Source of the DNA: Clostridia bacterium
GTDB taxonomy: Bacteria > Bacillota > Clostridia > Christensenellales > Aristaeellaceae
NCBI GenBank assembly: GCA_017532155.1
Contig: JAFXJP010000010.1
Location: 1 to 46,866 of the forward strand
Direction of reading: 5' to 3'
Length of the DNA: 46,866 nt
Made by a program: the position numbers and the translations under genes. Under the pieces are notes generated by a model. The model ran no database searches. It saw only the letters and a program-made list of their open reading frames with translations, and was not told where the DNA came from. Shown in pieces: positions 16,105 to 24,803 of the stretch; within the stretch, counting starts at the first letter, position 1; each line of letters begins with the position of its first letter.

Positions 16105-18336
16105 ATGGAACACAAGAACTGGCAGGACTTTAAGGGCGGCGCGTGGCAGAATGAAATCAACGTGCGGGATTTTATCCAGCAGAATTATACCGAATACAAG
16201 GGCGATGAGGCTTTCCTTGCGCCTGCGACGGAGCGTACCAACGCGCTGATGAAAAAGGTGCAGTCGCTCTTTGCGCTGGAGCGTCAGTTTGGCGGCGTAT
16301 TGGATATCGATACAGCCACCGTTTCCTCTCTCAAGAGCTATTCGCCCGGCTATATTGACAAGGACAATGAGATCATCGTAGGTCTGCAGACCAACCGCCC
16401 CCTCAAGCGCGGCGTCAATCCCTTTGGCGGCATGCGCATGGTGCGCCAGGCCTGCGAGGCATACGGCTACAAGCTGAGCAACAAGGTGGAGGAGGAATTC
16501 CGCTACCGCACCACCCACAACGACGGCGTGTACCGCGCTTATACCGACGAAATGCGTCAGGCGCGCCGCTGCCATGTGATCACCGGCCTGCCGGACGCCT
16601 ACGGCCGCGGCCGCATTATCGGCGACTATCGCCGCGTGGCGCTGTATGGCGTGGATAAGCTGATCGCCGAAAAGAAAAAGGACAAGCAGAAGCTGGCCGA
16701 CGCCACCTTTGACACCGAGCAGATCCGCCAGGATGAGGAGCTGTATCAGCAGATCGCCTTCCTGGGCTATATGAAGGAAATGGCTGCGATGTATGGCTTT
16801 GACATCAGCGAGCCCGCCAAGGATGCGCGCGAGGCCATTCAGTGGACGTATTTTGCCTACCTTGGCGCCATCAAGGAGCAGAACGGCGCAGCGATGTCGC
16901 TGGGCCGCGTGAGCACCTTCTTTGACATTTACATCGAGCGCGATATCGCCCGCGGCGTGCTGACGGAAGAGGGCGCGCAGGAGCTGATGGACGATTTTGT
17001 TATTAAGCTCCGCATGGCGCGCCATCTGCGCACGCCCGAATATAACGAACTGTTCGGCGGCGATCCCATGTGGATCACCGAGGCTGTGGGCGGTATGGGC
17101 GAGGACGGCCGCACGCTGGTGACCAAGAGCTCCTTCCGCGTGCTGCATACGCTCTATACCCTGGGCTCCTCCCCCGAACCCAACCTCACCGTGCTCTGGG
17201 CGCAGGGCCTGCCGGAGGGCTTCAAAAAGTACTGCGCCAAGGTGTCTATTGATACCGACTCCATCCAGTATGAAAATGACGATCTGATGCGCCCCATTTA
17301 CGGCGACGACTACGCCATCGCCTGCTGCGTGAGCGCCATGAAGGTGGGCAAGCAGATGCAGTTCTTTGGCGCAAGATGCAATCTGGCAAAGCTTCTGCTC
17401 ATCGCCATCAACGGCGGCTATGATACCTCCACCAACATGGCCATCGGCCCCAGAATGGACGTGATGCAGGGCGACACCCTCAGCTATGACGAGGTGATGC
17501 GCCGCATGGAAGAATACATGGCGTGGCTGTGCCATCTGTACGTCAACACCATGAACGTGATCCACTACATGCACGACAAGTACGCCTACGAAAAGACGCA
17601 GATGGCGCTGCATGATACCTCCGTTGAGCGCTTCATGGCCTTTGGCGTGGCGGGCCTGTCCGTCGTGGCGGATTCGCTCAGCGCCATCAAGTACGCTAAA
17701 GTTCACCCCATCCGCAACAGCGAGGGCTATATCACCGACTTTAACACCGAGGGCAATTTCCCCAAGTTTGGCAATGACGACGACCGTGTGGATCTGATGG
17801 CCAGGGACCTGACCCACCGCATGATTACCGAGCTGCGCAAGACCCCGGCCTACCGCAACGCCATTCACACGCTGAGCGTTTTGACCATTACCTCCAACGT
17901 CATGTACGGCAAAAACACCGGCGCTACCCCCGACGGCCGCAAGAACACCGAGCCCTTCGCGCCCGGCGCCAATCCCATGCATAACCGTGAGGAAAACGGC
18001 GCGCTGGCTTCGCTCAACTCTGTGGCCAAGATCAGCTATGACGACTGCCGCGACGGTATTTCCAATACCTTCTCCATCACACCCGCCGCGCTGGGCCGCG
18101 ATGATATGGAGCGCAAAAATAATCTGGTGACCATCCTTGATGGTTATTTCGGCCAGATGGCGCATCACATCAACGTGAACGTGCTCAACCGCGAAACGCT
18201 GATGGATGCGTATGAAAATCCCGAAAAGTATCCTAACCTGACCATCCGCGTATCGGGCTATGCGGTGAACTTCAATAAGCTCAGCCGCGAGCAGCAGCGC
18301 GAGGTGATCAGCCGTACCTTCCACGAGGCGGTGTAA
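16105..18336 (+). CDS. pflB: Pyruvate formate-lyase
   Basis: Glycyl-radical enzyme converting pyruvate and CoA to acetyl-CoA and formate. Length is 743 residues, typical. The adjacent active-site cysteines are in [14 protein letters not shown], and the radical glycine is in RVSGYAVNF close to the C-terminus. ATG 16105 follows AAGGAGG; the ATG at 16042 lies inside the leader hairpin and is not used. It is the natural outlet for pyruvate made by citramalate lyase upstream. Expression is probably set by the ZTP riboswitch. The following activase gene starts two bases after the stop. Confidence 0.97.
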   Translation: MEHKNWQDFKGGAWQNEINVRDFIQQNYTEYKGDEAFLAPATERTNALMKKVQSLFALERQFGGVLDIDTATVSSLKSYSPGYIDKDNEIIVGLQTNRPLKRGVNPFGGMRMVRQACEAYGYKLSNKVEEEFRYRTTHNDGVYRAYTDEMRQARRCHVITGLPDAYGRGRIIGDYRRVALYGVDKLIAEKKKDKQKLADATFDTEQIRQDEELYQQIAFLGYMKEMAAMYGFDISEPAKDAREAIQWTYFAYLGAIKEQNGAAMSLGRVSTFFDIYIERDIARGVLTEEGAQELMDDFVIKLRMARHLRTPEYNELFGGDPMWITEAVGGMGEDGRTLVTKSSFRVLHTLYTLGSSPEPNLTVLWAQGLPEGFKKYCAKVSIDTDSIQYENDDLMRPIYGDDYAIACCVSAMKVGKQMQFFGARCNLAKLLLIAINGGYDTSTNMAIGPRMDVMQGDTLSYDEVMRRMEEYMAWLCHLYVNTMNVIHYMHDKYAYEKTQMALHDTSVERFMAFGVAGLSVVADSLSAIKYAKVHPIRNSEGYITDFNTEGNFPKFGNDDDRVDLMARDLTHRMITELRKTPAYRNAIHTLSVLTITSNVMYGKNTGATPDGRKNTEPFAPGANPMHNREENGALASLNSVAKISYDDCRDGISNTFSITPAALGRDDMERKNNLVTILDGYFGQMAHHINVNVLNRETLMDAYENPEKYPNLTIRVSGYAVNFNKLSREQQREVISRTFHEAV

Positions 18337-18338
18337 GC

Positions 18339-19052
18339 GTGACCGGCCGCGTACATTCTTTTCAGTCGCTGGGCACGCTGGACGGCCCGGGCGTGCGCTT
18401 TGTCGCCTTTTTGCAGGGCTGCCCCCTGCGCTGCGGCTGCTGCCATAATCCCGATACGTGGGATGTGCACGGCGGCACGGAATATACTGCGCAGGAGGTT
18501 GTGCAGCGGGCCAAGCGCTGCCGCGCCTACTGGGGCAAGGAGGGCGGAATCACGCTCTCCGGCGGCGAGCCGCTGCTGCAAAGGGCGTTTGCGGCGGAGA
18601 TTTTCCGCCTGTGCCGCGCGGAAAATATCAACACCTGCCTGGATACCTCGGGCTGCGTGGCTGCGCAATTGTGCGAGGACGTCCTTAAAAATACCGATCG
18701 TGTGCTGCTGGATATCAAGTATACGCAGGAAGCGCTTTACCGCGATCATGTGGGCTGCGAAATGCAGCAGGCGCTTGATTTTCTATCGTATCTGAATGAA
18801 AAAAAGATCCCCGTCACGCTGCGGCAGGTGATCATTCCTTCGCTGACGGATACGGAGGAAAATGTGCTGGCGCTGCTTGGGATTGCCAGGAAGCATCCGT
18901 GCGTGGACAAAATTGAGCTTTTGCCCTTCCGCAAAATTTGCCAGACAAAATACGACATGATGGGAATCGCATTTCCCTTTGGCCATCTGCCCGAGCCCGA
19001 CAGCGCGCGCGTGGAAGCGCTGCGCCGGCTGTTGGGCGAATATGGAGGCTAA
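18339..19052 (+). CDS. pflA: Pyruvate formate-lyase activating enzyme
   Basis: Radical-SAM enzyme that installs the glycyl radical on PflB. Length is 237 residues. The cluster motif C-X3-C-X2-C appears as GCPLRCGCCHNP, with an extra cysteine between the second and third ligands. The SAM-binding TLSGGEPLLQ and the LDTSG and LDIKYT strands follow. The start is GTG at 18339, two bases after the pflB stop, and relies on a weak GAGGCGG. The operon ends with the terminator at 19093-19124. Confidence 0.95.
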   Translation: MTGRVHSFQSLGTLDGPGVRFVAFLQGCPLRCGCCHNPDTWDVHGGTEYTAQEVVQRAKRCRAYWGKEGGITLSGGEPLLQRAFAAEIFRLCRAENINTCLDTSGCVAAQLCEDVLKNTDRVLLDIKYTQEALYRDHVGCEMQQALDFLSYLNEKKIPVTLRQVIIPSLTDTEENVLALLGIARKHPCVDKIELLPFRKICQTKYDMMGIAFPFGHLPEPDSARVEALRRLLGEYGG

Positions 19053-19092
19053 TAAAAAATCCCGGCTTTTGGACGAGGTTCGTAAAACAGTT

Positions 19093-19124
19093 AAAGCCAA
19101 GCTGCAAAATGCAGCTTGGCTTTT
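19093..19124 (+). terminator. Terminator of pflBA
   Basis: A perfect 13-bp stem (19093-19105 with 19111-19123), loop AAAAT, TTTT tail. Confidence 0.85.
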
Positions 19125-19198
19125 ATCATTGTTCGCACTACATGGCAGAGTGCAATGTATAGAAGTGCGCCCTTACTGTTCGACATGTTGGAATTGCC

Positions 19199-19624
19199 TT
19201 AGGTAAAGTCTATTTCGTAGCGTGTGCCATTCGAAAACAGAATACCATTGGTTAATTTAACGCAAAGGATACAAGTGTTTGTGTCATCGAAATTGTTGTG
19301 TCCGTTATCAATCCAAGCGGAAAACACTTGCTTCATTTTGTTTGCGATATGTAAATTATCTGCTTTCCCGAAGTAACCTAAATTAAGTCCTTTGCCTTGG
19401 GCTGTAAACCATTCTCCAGATAGTGCAACAGTAGGATTTTGTTCTATTTGTTTCATTTTACTTGACAAACCATAGGTAAGTACATAAAAGACACCATTCC
19501 AATAAAATGCATTCACACTGCGAACATAGGGAATATTGTCAATAGCAGTTGCCAAAGCAATAATACTATCCTTGCCGAATCGTTCCAATAGAATTGCGTC
19601 TACTTCCTTTGTCAATTTTTCCAT
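19199..19624 (-). CDS. Pyridoxamine 5'-phosphate oxidase-like (flavin split-barrel) protein
   Basis: A 141-residue protein with the PNPOx-like pattern: N-terminal helices, then strands such as IALATAIDNIPYVRSVNAFYWNGVFYVLT, SSKMKQIEQNPTVALSGEWF and GKADNL. Family members bind FMN or F420 and many are of unknown substrate. ATG 19624 with GGAGG eight bases upstream is chosen over the upstream TTG/ATG region. The gene is visibly AT-rich with AAA/AAT/TTT codon choice, unlike its GC-rich neighbours, which suggests recent acquisition. It runs opposite to pflBA and downstream of the MATE gene. Confidence 0.8.
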   Translation of the reverse strand: MEKLTKEVDAILLERFGKDSIIALATAIDNIPYVRSVNAFYWNGVFYVLTYGLSSKMKQIEQNPTVALSGEWFTAQGKGLNLGYFGKADNLHIANKMKQVFSAWIDNGHNNFDDTNTCILCVKLTNGILFSNGTRYEIDFT

Positions 19625-19696
19625 GGACACAACCTCCGCCAAATTCAAGTTTGTTTCATTGATCATATTCTATCATCATTTGAACAAATCTACAAG

Positions 19697-19730
19697 AACA
19701 GTCACAACAGCGCCAACTGTTGTGACTGTT
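19697..19730 (-). terminator. Hairpin after the MATE gene
   Basis: A perfect 14-bp stem (19697-19710 with 19717-19730), six-base loop, followed on the minus strand by CTTGTAGATTTG. It has a weak U-tract but is well placed 40 bases after the MATE stop. Confidence 0.55.
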
Positions 19731-19769
19731 AACCGTCTTATGGCTACCGCTCGTTTGCCGGGATTCTTG

Positions 19770-21194
19770 TTATGCTGTTTTCTTTTGGTCGCGGATTACG
19801 TGCACCCACTTGCCCGAGCGGAAGCGCAGCGTCATGATCAGCGCGCGGCAGCACTGCTCTATGCACATGCAGGCAACGGCCTCGAACAGGCCCATGCCAA
19901 ACACGCGGATGCACAATATGGAGCCCAGCGCACGGATGAACCAGTTGCAAAACGCCGTGCTGTAAAAGGGCCATTTGGTATCGCCCGCGCCGCGCAAGCC
20001 GCCCGCCAGCGTCCAGGAAATGACCTGCATGGGCTGCACGAAGGCGACGAGCTTGAGGCAGCGCTCTGCCAGCGCGACGACGTCGGCGTCCTGGTTGATG
20101 ATGCGCACCAGGGGATTGGCAAATACAAACAGCCCGATGCCCGTGGCAAACATGATCACCAGGCCAACGCCCACCGTATTCCAGGCGTAGCGCTTGGCCA
20201 GGTCGGGCTTTCTGGCGCCCAGCGCCTGGCCCACCAGCGTGGTGCAGGCATTGGCAAAGGCAAAGGCCGGCATATAGGACAGCGATTCGGCGGTGGAATA
20301 TACGGCGTTGGCGGCCACGGATACCGTACCGAGCGAGGCGATGGATTTTGTCACCACAATGCCCGCGCCCGACATACAAAGGCGCTCCAGCATGGCGGGG
20401 ATGGAAAGCTTGATCACCCGGCGAATGATCGCGCCGTCAGGCTTGAAGGAATCGCGGATGGAAATGCGCGTAGGATCCTCTTTTTTGAACAGCAGGATAA
20501 TCAGCGTCATGCCGCCAATCAGCCAGGAAAAGCCCGTGGACAGCGCCGCGCCCTGCACGCCCAGGCCTGCGCCGATCATGGGGATATTCACTTGCGCGCC
20601 CAGGAGATTCAGATGAATGGTGTGCGGATCGTGGATCAGCAGATAATTGCCTGCGACATTGAGGATATTGACCACGATATTCACCCGCAGCGGCGTTTTG
20701 GTATCGCCGCGTCCGCGGAAGACAGAGCCCAGCACCATGATGGCCATGGTGAAAATGCGGAAGGCGGAGGTGATCAAAAGATATTCCTGCGCCTGCGTGA
20801 GATACTCAGCATCCGCGCCCATCCACAGGGGAATCTGCTTATGCAGGACAACAGGCACCAGCGCCAGCGGCAGGCCGATCAAAAGCAAAAGCAGCAGCGC
20901 ATGGCGGATATATGCCCTGGCGGCGTCATAATCCCTGGCGCCCACACTGCGCGCCACATAGGCGGTAATGCCAACGCCCAGCGCGATGACCACGCCGTTG
21001 ATCAGAAAAACAAAGGAATTGGAAATGGATACCGAGGCCGTGGCGGCAGCGCCCAGCGAGCCCACCATCGCGGTATCGACAAAACTGACGAGCGTGGATA
21101 GGACCTGCTCGAGAAAAAGCGGCCAGGCCAGCCACAAAATGACTTTGAATATGGATTGGTTTTCATTGGTCAGATCAAGCTTTTGTTTTGCCAT
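19770..21194 (-). CDS. MATE family multidrug/metabolite exporter
   Basis: Cation-coupled efflux protein of 474 residues with about 12 membrane helices in two related halves. Family signatures include WPLFLEQVLSTLVSFVDTAMVGSLG at the start of the first half (residues about 20-45) and LSIPAMLERLCMSGAGIVVTKSIASLG at the start of the second. GSVFRGRGDTKTP and GGLRGAGDTKWPF are equivalent loops in each half. ATG 21194 is used because it is preceded by GAGGCG and the next 20 upstream codons are unlike a membrane protein. The substrate cannot be told from sequence. Confidence 0.93.
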   Translation of the reverse strand: MAKQKLDLTNENQSIFKVILWLAWPLFLEQVLSTLVSFVDTAMVGSLGAAATASVSISNSFVFLINGVVIALGVGITAYVARSVGARDYDAARAYIRHALLLLLLIGLPLALVPVVLHKQIPLWMGADAEYLTQAQEYLLITSAFRIFTMAIMVLGSVFRGRGDTKTPLRVNIVVNILNVAGNYLLIHDPHTIHLNLLGAQVNIPMIGAGLGVQGAALSTGFSWLIGGMTLIILLFKKEDPTRISIRDSFKPDGAIIRRVIKLSIPAMLERLCMSGAGIVVTKSIASLGTVSVAANAVYSTAESLSYMPAFAFANACTTLVGQALGARKPDLAKRYAWNTVGVGLVIMFATGIGLFVFANPLVRIINQDADVVALAERCLKLVAFVQPMQVISWTLAGGLRGAGDTKWPFYSTAFCNWFIRALGSILCIRVFGMGLFEAVACMCIEQCCRALIMTLRFRSGKWVHVIRDQKKTA

Positions 21195-21228
21195 AAAAAC
21201 GCCTCGGTCAATAAAGATTTTCCTTCTA

Positions 21229-21257
21229 TCTATATCATGTTCGGCAGCGTCTGTCAA
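21229..21257 (-). promoter_or_regulatory. Promoter of the MATE gene
   Basis: On the minus strand TTGACA (21252-21257), 17-base spacer, TATAGA (21229-21234). Confidence 0.6.
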
Positions 21258-21303
21258 TCAAAGTTTCCCAAAGAAACAAATTCATGCAGAGTTTATCTTT
21301 TTG

Positions 21304-21312
21304 TGCTATAAT
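21304..21312 (+). promoter_or_regulatory. Extended -10 promoter
   Basis: TGCTATAAT ending at 21312 fits an extended -10; no good -35 is seen. It would drive the membrane-protein gene at 21335. Confidence 0.5.
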
Positions 21313-21334
21313 TTTAAAAAAAGGAGGCAGGGGT

Positions 21335-21841
21335 ATGAACACATCCAAACGCATTGCCGAGTGCGGCATGATCTGCGCGCTGTGCGTGGTGATCATGATT
21401 GTGGGCGCGTGGATTGGCATCGGGCTGTATGCATCGCCCATGTTTGCGGGGCTGTTTCTTATTCCGCTGGGCAGAAAATACGGGCGGAAATATCATCTGG
21501 CGCTGTGGCTGGCGGTGAGCATCATCAGCATCATTTTAGTGCCGGAAATCGAACAGAACCTGATGTTTTTGTGCTTTTTCGGCTGCTATCCCATCCTGCA
21601 GCCGTATTTCCATCGCATTGAAAAAAAGCCGCTGCGCGCATTGGGAAAGCTCTTGTATTTCAACATACTGATCTTTGCGGTGGAAATGCTGGTGATGTAT
21701 GTGCTGGTGCCCGAGGCCATGCACTGGGCGATGCTGGCGGCGTTTATGGTTTTGTTTAATCTCACGTTTATCTGCTTTGATTTTATTATCCCGCGGTTTG
21801 AATTGCTGCTCAAGCGGTATGTGGGGAAATTCAAGCATTAA
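21335..21841 (+). CDS. Small multi-pass membrane protein of unknown function
   Basis: A 168-residue, very hydrophobic protein with about five membrane segments (for example residues 12-32, 50-70, 75-95, 105-125, 130-150) and a basic C-terminus. The first 45 residues, with a helix-loop ending FLIPLGRKYGRKYH, are faintly like small substrate-binding membrane proteins, but I cannot assign a family. The start is ATG 21335 after AGGAGGCAGG. The gene is monocistronic: divergent from the MATE gene and closed by the terminator at 21843-21867. Confidence 0.75.
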   Translation: MNTSKRIAECGMICALCVVIMIVGAWIGIGLYASPMFAGLFLIPLGRKYGRKYHLALWLAVSIISIILVPEIEQNLMFLCFFGCYPILQPYFHRIEKKPLRALGKLLYFNILIFAVEMLVMYVLVPEAMHWAMLAAFMVLFNLTFICFDFIIPRFELLLKRYVGKFKH

Positions 21842-21842
21842 A

Positions 21843-21867
21843 AAAAGGCCGCACAAGACGGCCTTTT
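21843..21867 (+). terminator. Bidirectional terminator between convergent genes
   Basis: AAAAGGCCG (21843-21851) with CGGCCTTTT (21859-21867). Both strands have A/T tails, serving the genes ending at 21841 (+) and 21876 (-). Confidence 0.75.
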
Positions 21868-21875
21868 ATGATGCC

Positions 21876-22295
21876 TCAATACGGCAGAAATTCGGGGATC
21901 CAGTCTCGTCCGTCATAGCGGTAGAGAACGGAAAGCGTCCTGTCGCCTGCGGCGGTAAACTGCTCAAACAAAAGCTCAAATACATCCGCGCCCGATTCGT
22001 CCTGCGTGCGGCAGGAAATCTCGCAATAGTCGCCGGCGGACTGCGCGGTGAACTCGGCGATTAAAAGCCCCTGCTGCAGATACAGGAAGGTGCACCCGGC
22101 GCCCAGCGAAAAGCTGTTCTGCGCGGCCAGCAGATGATTGATCCATTTGACCTCTTCCTCCGGCACCGATACGCTGACAGTCTGCCCGCCGCGAAGAGAA
22201 GCGGGCGATTGATACAGCAACTCGAACGCGTCCATCTCCTGCGCCATGGCGGGCAGGATCAGGCAGCAAAGCAGGAGACATAGCATTCTTTTCAT
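21876..22295 (-). CDS. Small secreted protein of unknown function
   Basis: Codes for 139 residues. The N-terminus is a classic signal peptide: Lys-Arg, a Leu/Cys-rich core, then a cleavage-like AMA|QE near residue 19. The mature part is an acidic all-beta-looking domain (TVSVSVPEEEVKWI, EFTAQSAGDYCEISC) resembling a protease-inhibitor or immunoglobulin-like strand pattern, with about three cysteines. I do not recognise it. It is divergent from the XRE-membrane regulator, sharing a promoter region, which hints at joint control. Confidence 0.65.
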   Translation of the reverse strand: MKRMLCLLLCCLILPAMAQEMDAFELLYQSPASLRGGQTVSVSVPEEEVKWINHLLAAQNSFSLGAGCTFLYLQQGLLIAEFTAQSAGDYCEISCRTQDESGADVFELLFEQFTAAGDRTLSVLYRYDGRDWIPEFLPY

Positions 22296-22299
22296 GAGC

Positions 22300-22349
22300 A
22301 GCGCTCCTTTTGTGACGTAAGGTTACATTTATATTAGCACAGGAGCGCT
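22300..22349 (-). promoter_or_regulatory. Inverted repeat in the secreted-protein control region
   Basis: AGCGCTCCT (22300-22308) and AGGAGCGCT (22341-22349) form a perfect 9-bp dyad. One arm contains the ribosome site, the other lies in the promoter spacer. This suits an operator more than an RNA hairpin. Confidence 0.4.
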
Positions 22350-22381
22350 TTCTTGGCAAGATGTGCATTTTGCGGTATAAT
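22331..22381. promoter_or_regulatory. Overlapping divergent promoters
   Basis: Leftward: TTGCCA (22354-22359), 17 bases, TAATAT (22331-22336). Rightward: TTGGCA (22353-22358), 17 bases, TATAAT (22376-22381). The two -35 boxes occupy the same TTGGCAA bases, so polymerase cannot use both at once. Confidence 0.65.
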
Positions 22382-22401
22382 CATCAGGCTGCGGCGCATT
22401 T

Positions 22402-22426
22402 GCAACCACTGGTTGCGCAATTGCAA
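22402..22426 (+). promoter_or_regulatory. Palindromic elements, possible XRE operator
   Basis: GCAACCACTGGTTGC (6-bp arms) is followed at once by TTGCGCAATTGCAA. They lie 20-45 bases after the rightward -10 and would suit autorepression by the XRE protein. Confidence 0.4.
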
Positions 22427-22495
22427 GCCACGGCTGGTGGTGTTTAAAGGGCGGTTTTGCTATCATGAGGCCATCAAACACGGGAGGTACTGCAT

Positions 22496-23095
22496 ATGAA
22501 ATTATCCGAAAAAATTATCTATTATCGCAAGCGCGCCGGCATGAATCAGGAAATGCTGGCTGATAAGCTGGGCGTATCGCGCCAGGCGGTGAGCAAATGG
22601 GAAACGGGCGAGGCTGTGCCGGAGCTGAATAAAGTGGTGCAGCTGGCAAAGGTTTTTCAGGTGACGACGGATGAGCTTTTGCTGGATGGGAACGGAGACG
22701 AATCGCCCGAGCCTGCAGCCGCCTCTGCGCCGCAGAGCAGCAACTGGGTGGAATCCGTTCCCGGCGTGCTGGGGCGCCTGCTGCGCCGCTACGGCTGGCT
22801 CAGCGGCGTGTATATCGCCATATGCGGCTTGTTTTTTACGCTCATGGGCGCGGCGGCGCGCGGTATTTCAAACAGCATGATGAACGGCTTTCAGCAGTCC
22901 TTTGGCGGCATGCTGGGCGACTTTGCCGGCCAGACGGTATATATCAACGGCGAATTGGTAAACCCGGCGTCGTCGATGCTGAACAATAATCCCGTAGCCA
23001 TGCTGGGCGGAGTGATTATCATCATCGGCGTAATCATGATGATCGGCGGCGCGGCGTTGGCCGTGGCGCTCAGAAAAAAAGGAAAAGATGCATAA
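22496..23095 (+). CDS. XRE-family regulator with C-terminal membrane anchor
   Basis: Encodes 199 residues. Residues 6-60 are a Cro/C1-type helix-turn-helix (MLADKLGVSRQAVSKWETGEAVPEL). A Pro/Ala/Ser linker follows, then a membrane helix at about 100-120 and a second near 165-190, ending in basic residues. The loop between them is Gly/Met/Asn rich. Membrane-tethered XRE proteins of this layout are common in Clostridia and may sense envelope state; that role is inferred. The start has GGGAGG about nine bases upstream. It is divergent from the secreted protein gene. Confidence 0.85.
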   Translation: MKLSEKIIYYRKRAGMNQEMLADKLGVSRQAVSKWETGEAVPELNKVVQLAKVFQVTTDELLLDGNGDESPEPAAASAPQSSNWVESVPGVLGRLLRRYGWLSGVYIAICGLFFTLMGAAARGISNSMMNGFQQSFGGMLGDFAGQTVYINGELVNPASSMLNNNPVAMLGGVIIIIGVIMMIGGAALAVALRKKGKDA

Positions 23096-23163
23096 GAAAA
23101 AAAGGCTCCCATCTGAAGCTTTTTAGGGTGTCGAAAAAAATCATATCTGACTCAGCGGGATGC

Positions 23164-23191
23164 AATGAAGGGCGGCCAGCCCTTCATTTTT
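23164..23191 (+). terminator. Terminator of the XRE-membrane gene
   Basis: ATGAAGGGC (23165-23173) with GCCCTTCAT (23179-23187), then T's. It lies in the 3' end of the XRE pseudogene. Confidence 0.7.
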
Positions 23192-23200
23192 AATCCGCAG

Positions 23201-23338
23201 CGGCGGCGTGCGCGCCGCGCTCGATGTGTCCGTAATAGGACAGAGACAGCCCGGCAATATGCGCCACAATGCTTTGCGTGAGGTTGAGATTTTCCGCTGC
23301 TGACGGAATTGCTTGCCGATAGAAACGTAATCCAGCAT
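23201..23338 (-). pseudogene. Frameshifted and truncated XRE regulator
   Basis: The minus-strand ATG at 23338, with AAAGGAGG upstream, opens MLDYVSIGKQFRQQRK, a typical XRE start. The helix-turn-helix continues only after a frame change: NLTQSIVAHIAGLSLSYYGHIERG. Further on, the expected R-T-P-P-L is found in yet another frame, and the remainder of the domain is absent. At least one and probably two indels have killed the gene, while a promoter (TAGACA, 17 bases, TATACT) and ribosome site survive. It lies between two intact XRE genes. Confidence 0.75.
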
Positions 23339-23450
23339 AAATGACCTCCTTTTTTGCTTCAGTATATACAGAAAACGGTGCTTTGTCTATGAAAGTAGAC
23401 CTATAAGCAGTATTCGTGCGATAAACTCATCATGCTGGAGGGTTTGTCGT

Positions 23451-23684
23451 ATGGAAGGATTGGATACGCTCGTATTGGGAAAGGTAATCCGGCAGGCAAG
23501 GATACGGGCTGGCATGACGCAGGAGGTGCTCAGCGGATTGGCGGGCATTGCGCGCAGCCATTTGTCGATGATTGAAACAGGCGATAAGCAAGCAAATCTG
23601 GTCACGGTCTGGCGCATTGCACAAGCGCTTGGCATGCGGCCGAGCGAATTGATTTGCCTGGTGGAAGAATATAAAGAAGAATGA
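23451..23684 (+). CDS. Small XRE-family DNA-binding protein
   Basis: A 77-residue stand-alone helix-turn-helix protein: IRQARIRAGMTQEVLSGLAG then IARSHLSMIETGDKQ and WRIAQALGMRPSELI. No effector domain, so it is probably a simple repressor. ATG 23451 is preceded by GGAGGG. It is divergent from the XRE pseudogene and followed by a strong terminator. Targets are unknown. Confidence 0.88.
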   Translation: MEGLDTLVLGKVIRQARIRAGMTQEVLSGLAGIARSHLSMIETGDKQANLVTVWRIAQALGMRPSELICLVEEYKEE

Positions 23685-23721
23685 GCTTTGGCCCGGGAGA
23701 AATCTCCGGGCCAAAGCTTTT
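23685..23721. terminator. Bidirectional terminator
   Basis: A long stem of about 15 bp (23685-23700 with 23702-23716, one bulged G), T-run to the right and A/T-rich flank to the left. It serves the XRE gene and the convergent MocR-like gene. Confidence 0.8.
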
Positions 23722-24802
23722 ACTTATTCATTTCTTTGCGGATGCTTCTGCGCACGCGGTTGATATGCCGCTCAAAGTCGCCGCTGTTGATCAGCTCGGT
23801 CAGCACGTATTGCTCAAAGGTCGGCACAGTGCAGGAGTAAAAGCCCAGCTTTTCTTCAAAGGGCTGGACGAGCTTTTGCGGCAAAACCATATAGCCTACG
23901 CGCATGGAGGGCGAAATGGTGCGGGAAAAGGTATTGAGGTAAATCACATTATCGTGATCTGCCAGCACAAACAGCGGCTCCATGGGCTGCGAGGAAACGG
24001 AAAACTCCGAGCCATAGTCCGACTCGATGATAAAGCGCACGCCGGCACTGGACCAGCGGATGTATTCATGCCGCTTGGAGGCCGAGGCGGTGATGCCGCT
24101 GGGATAGCTGCGGTAGGGCGTGGTGTGCAGCACGTCGGCGTGCGATTGCCGCAGGGCCAGGCTGTCGATGCCGTCGCTGGAAAAGGGCAGCAATTCGCAG
24201 GTGACGTGGGCGGCATGATAAATCCTTTCAATTTTTTCATACGAGGGCGTTTCAATGGCATATACTTTGTCCCGGCCAAGCAGGCTCACAATGAGGCCGT
24301 AGAGATATTCTGCGCCAGAGCCGATGATAATCTGCGCTGTTGAAACGTGAATGCCGCGGTTGCGGGCAAGGTAGGCGCGGATGGCCTCGCGCAGCTCATC
24401 GCAGCCGGCGTTGGGGGATTTATCCAGGATCACGTCGTGATAATCTGTCAGCACTTTGCGGATGGTTTTGCTCAGAATGGCAACCGAAAAGTCGGGGTAA
24501 TCAGAGAGCGGCTGGTGCGCATGCACCCGGGTGCTGGCAGCGGCGGAGACGGCAAAGCCATCCGACGGGCGGAAAATGACAAAATAACCGCTGCGCTCAC
24601 GCGGCTCGGTATAGCCTTCGTCGCTGAGCAAGGCGTAGGCGTGCTCCACCGTAACGGTGCTGACCTCAAGCTCGTTGGCAAGCAGCCGCTTGGAGGGCAA
24701 TTTGCTGTTGTAAGGGAAAATGCCCTTGACGATGTCCTCCTTGATTTGCTTATAGATCTGCAGGTACGCAGGCCGCTGATTTTTGTCGATCACATACTTC
24801 AT
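23720..24802 (-). CDS. MocR-like (GntR-aminotransferase) regulator, lysine-less and shortened
   Basis: A 360-residue protein. Residues 10-75 form a GntR winged helix (KLPSKRLLANELEVSTVTVEHAY); about 100-360 resemble the fold-type I aminotransferase domain of MocR/PdxR/GabR regulators (GSGAEYLYGL, IESDYGSEF). Two oddities are visible. The PLP-binding Lys of the family's F-S-K-T motif is Arg294 (TFSRTISPSMRVG). The protein also ends about 100 residues short of the usual 450-480, with a clean TAA and terminator. It is divergent from an ECF S component, with TGGTTAT repeats between. It may bind ligand without a Schiff base, or be decaying. Confidence 0.82.
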   Translation of the reverse strand: MKYVIDKNQRPAYLQIYKQIKEDIVKGIFPYNSKLPSKRLLANELEVSTVTVEHAYALLSDEGYTEPRERSGYFVIFRPSDGFAVSAAASTRVHAHQPLSDYPDFSVAILSKTIRKVLTDYHDVILDKSPNAGCDELREAIRAYLARNRGIHVSTAQIIIGSGAEYLYGLIVSLLGRDKVYAIETPSYEKIERIYHAAHVTCELLPFSSDGIDSLALRQSHADVLHTTPYRSYPSGITASASKRHEYIRWSSAGVRFIIESDYGSEFSVSSQPMEPLFVLADHDNVIYLNTFSRTISPSMRVGYMVLPQKLVQPFEEKLGFYSCTVPTFEQYVLTELINSGDFERHINRVRRSIRKEMNK

Positions 24803-24803
24803 C

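Noticed and set aside
16099-18324. A 741-codon minus-strand open frame
   Set aside because: Exact antisense of pflB, whose active-site motifs are complete; no ribosome site or domain in the antisense frame.
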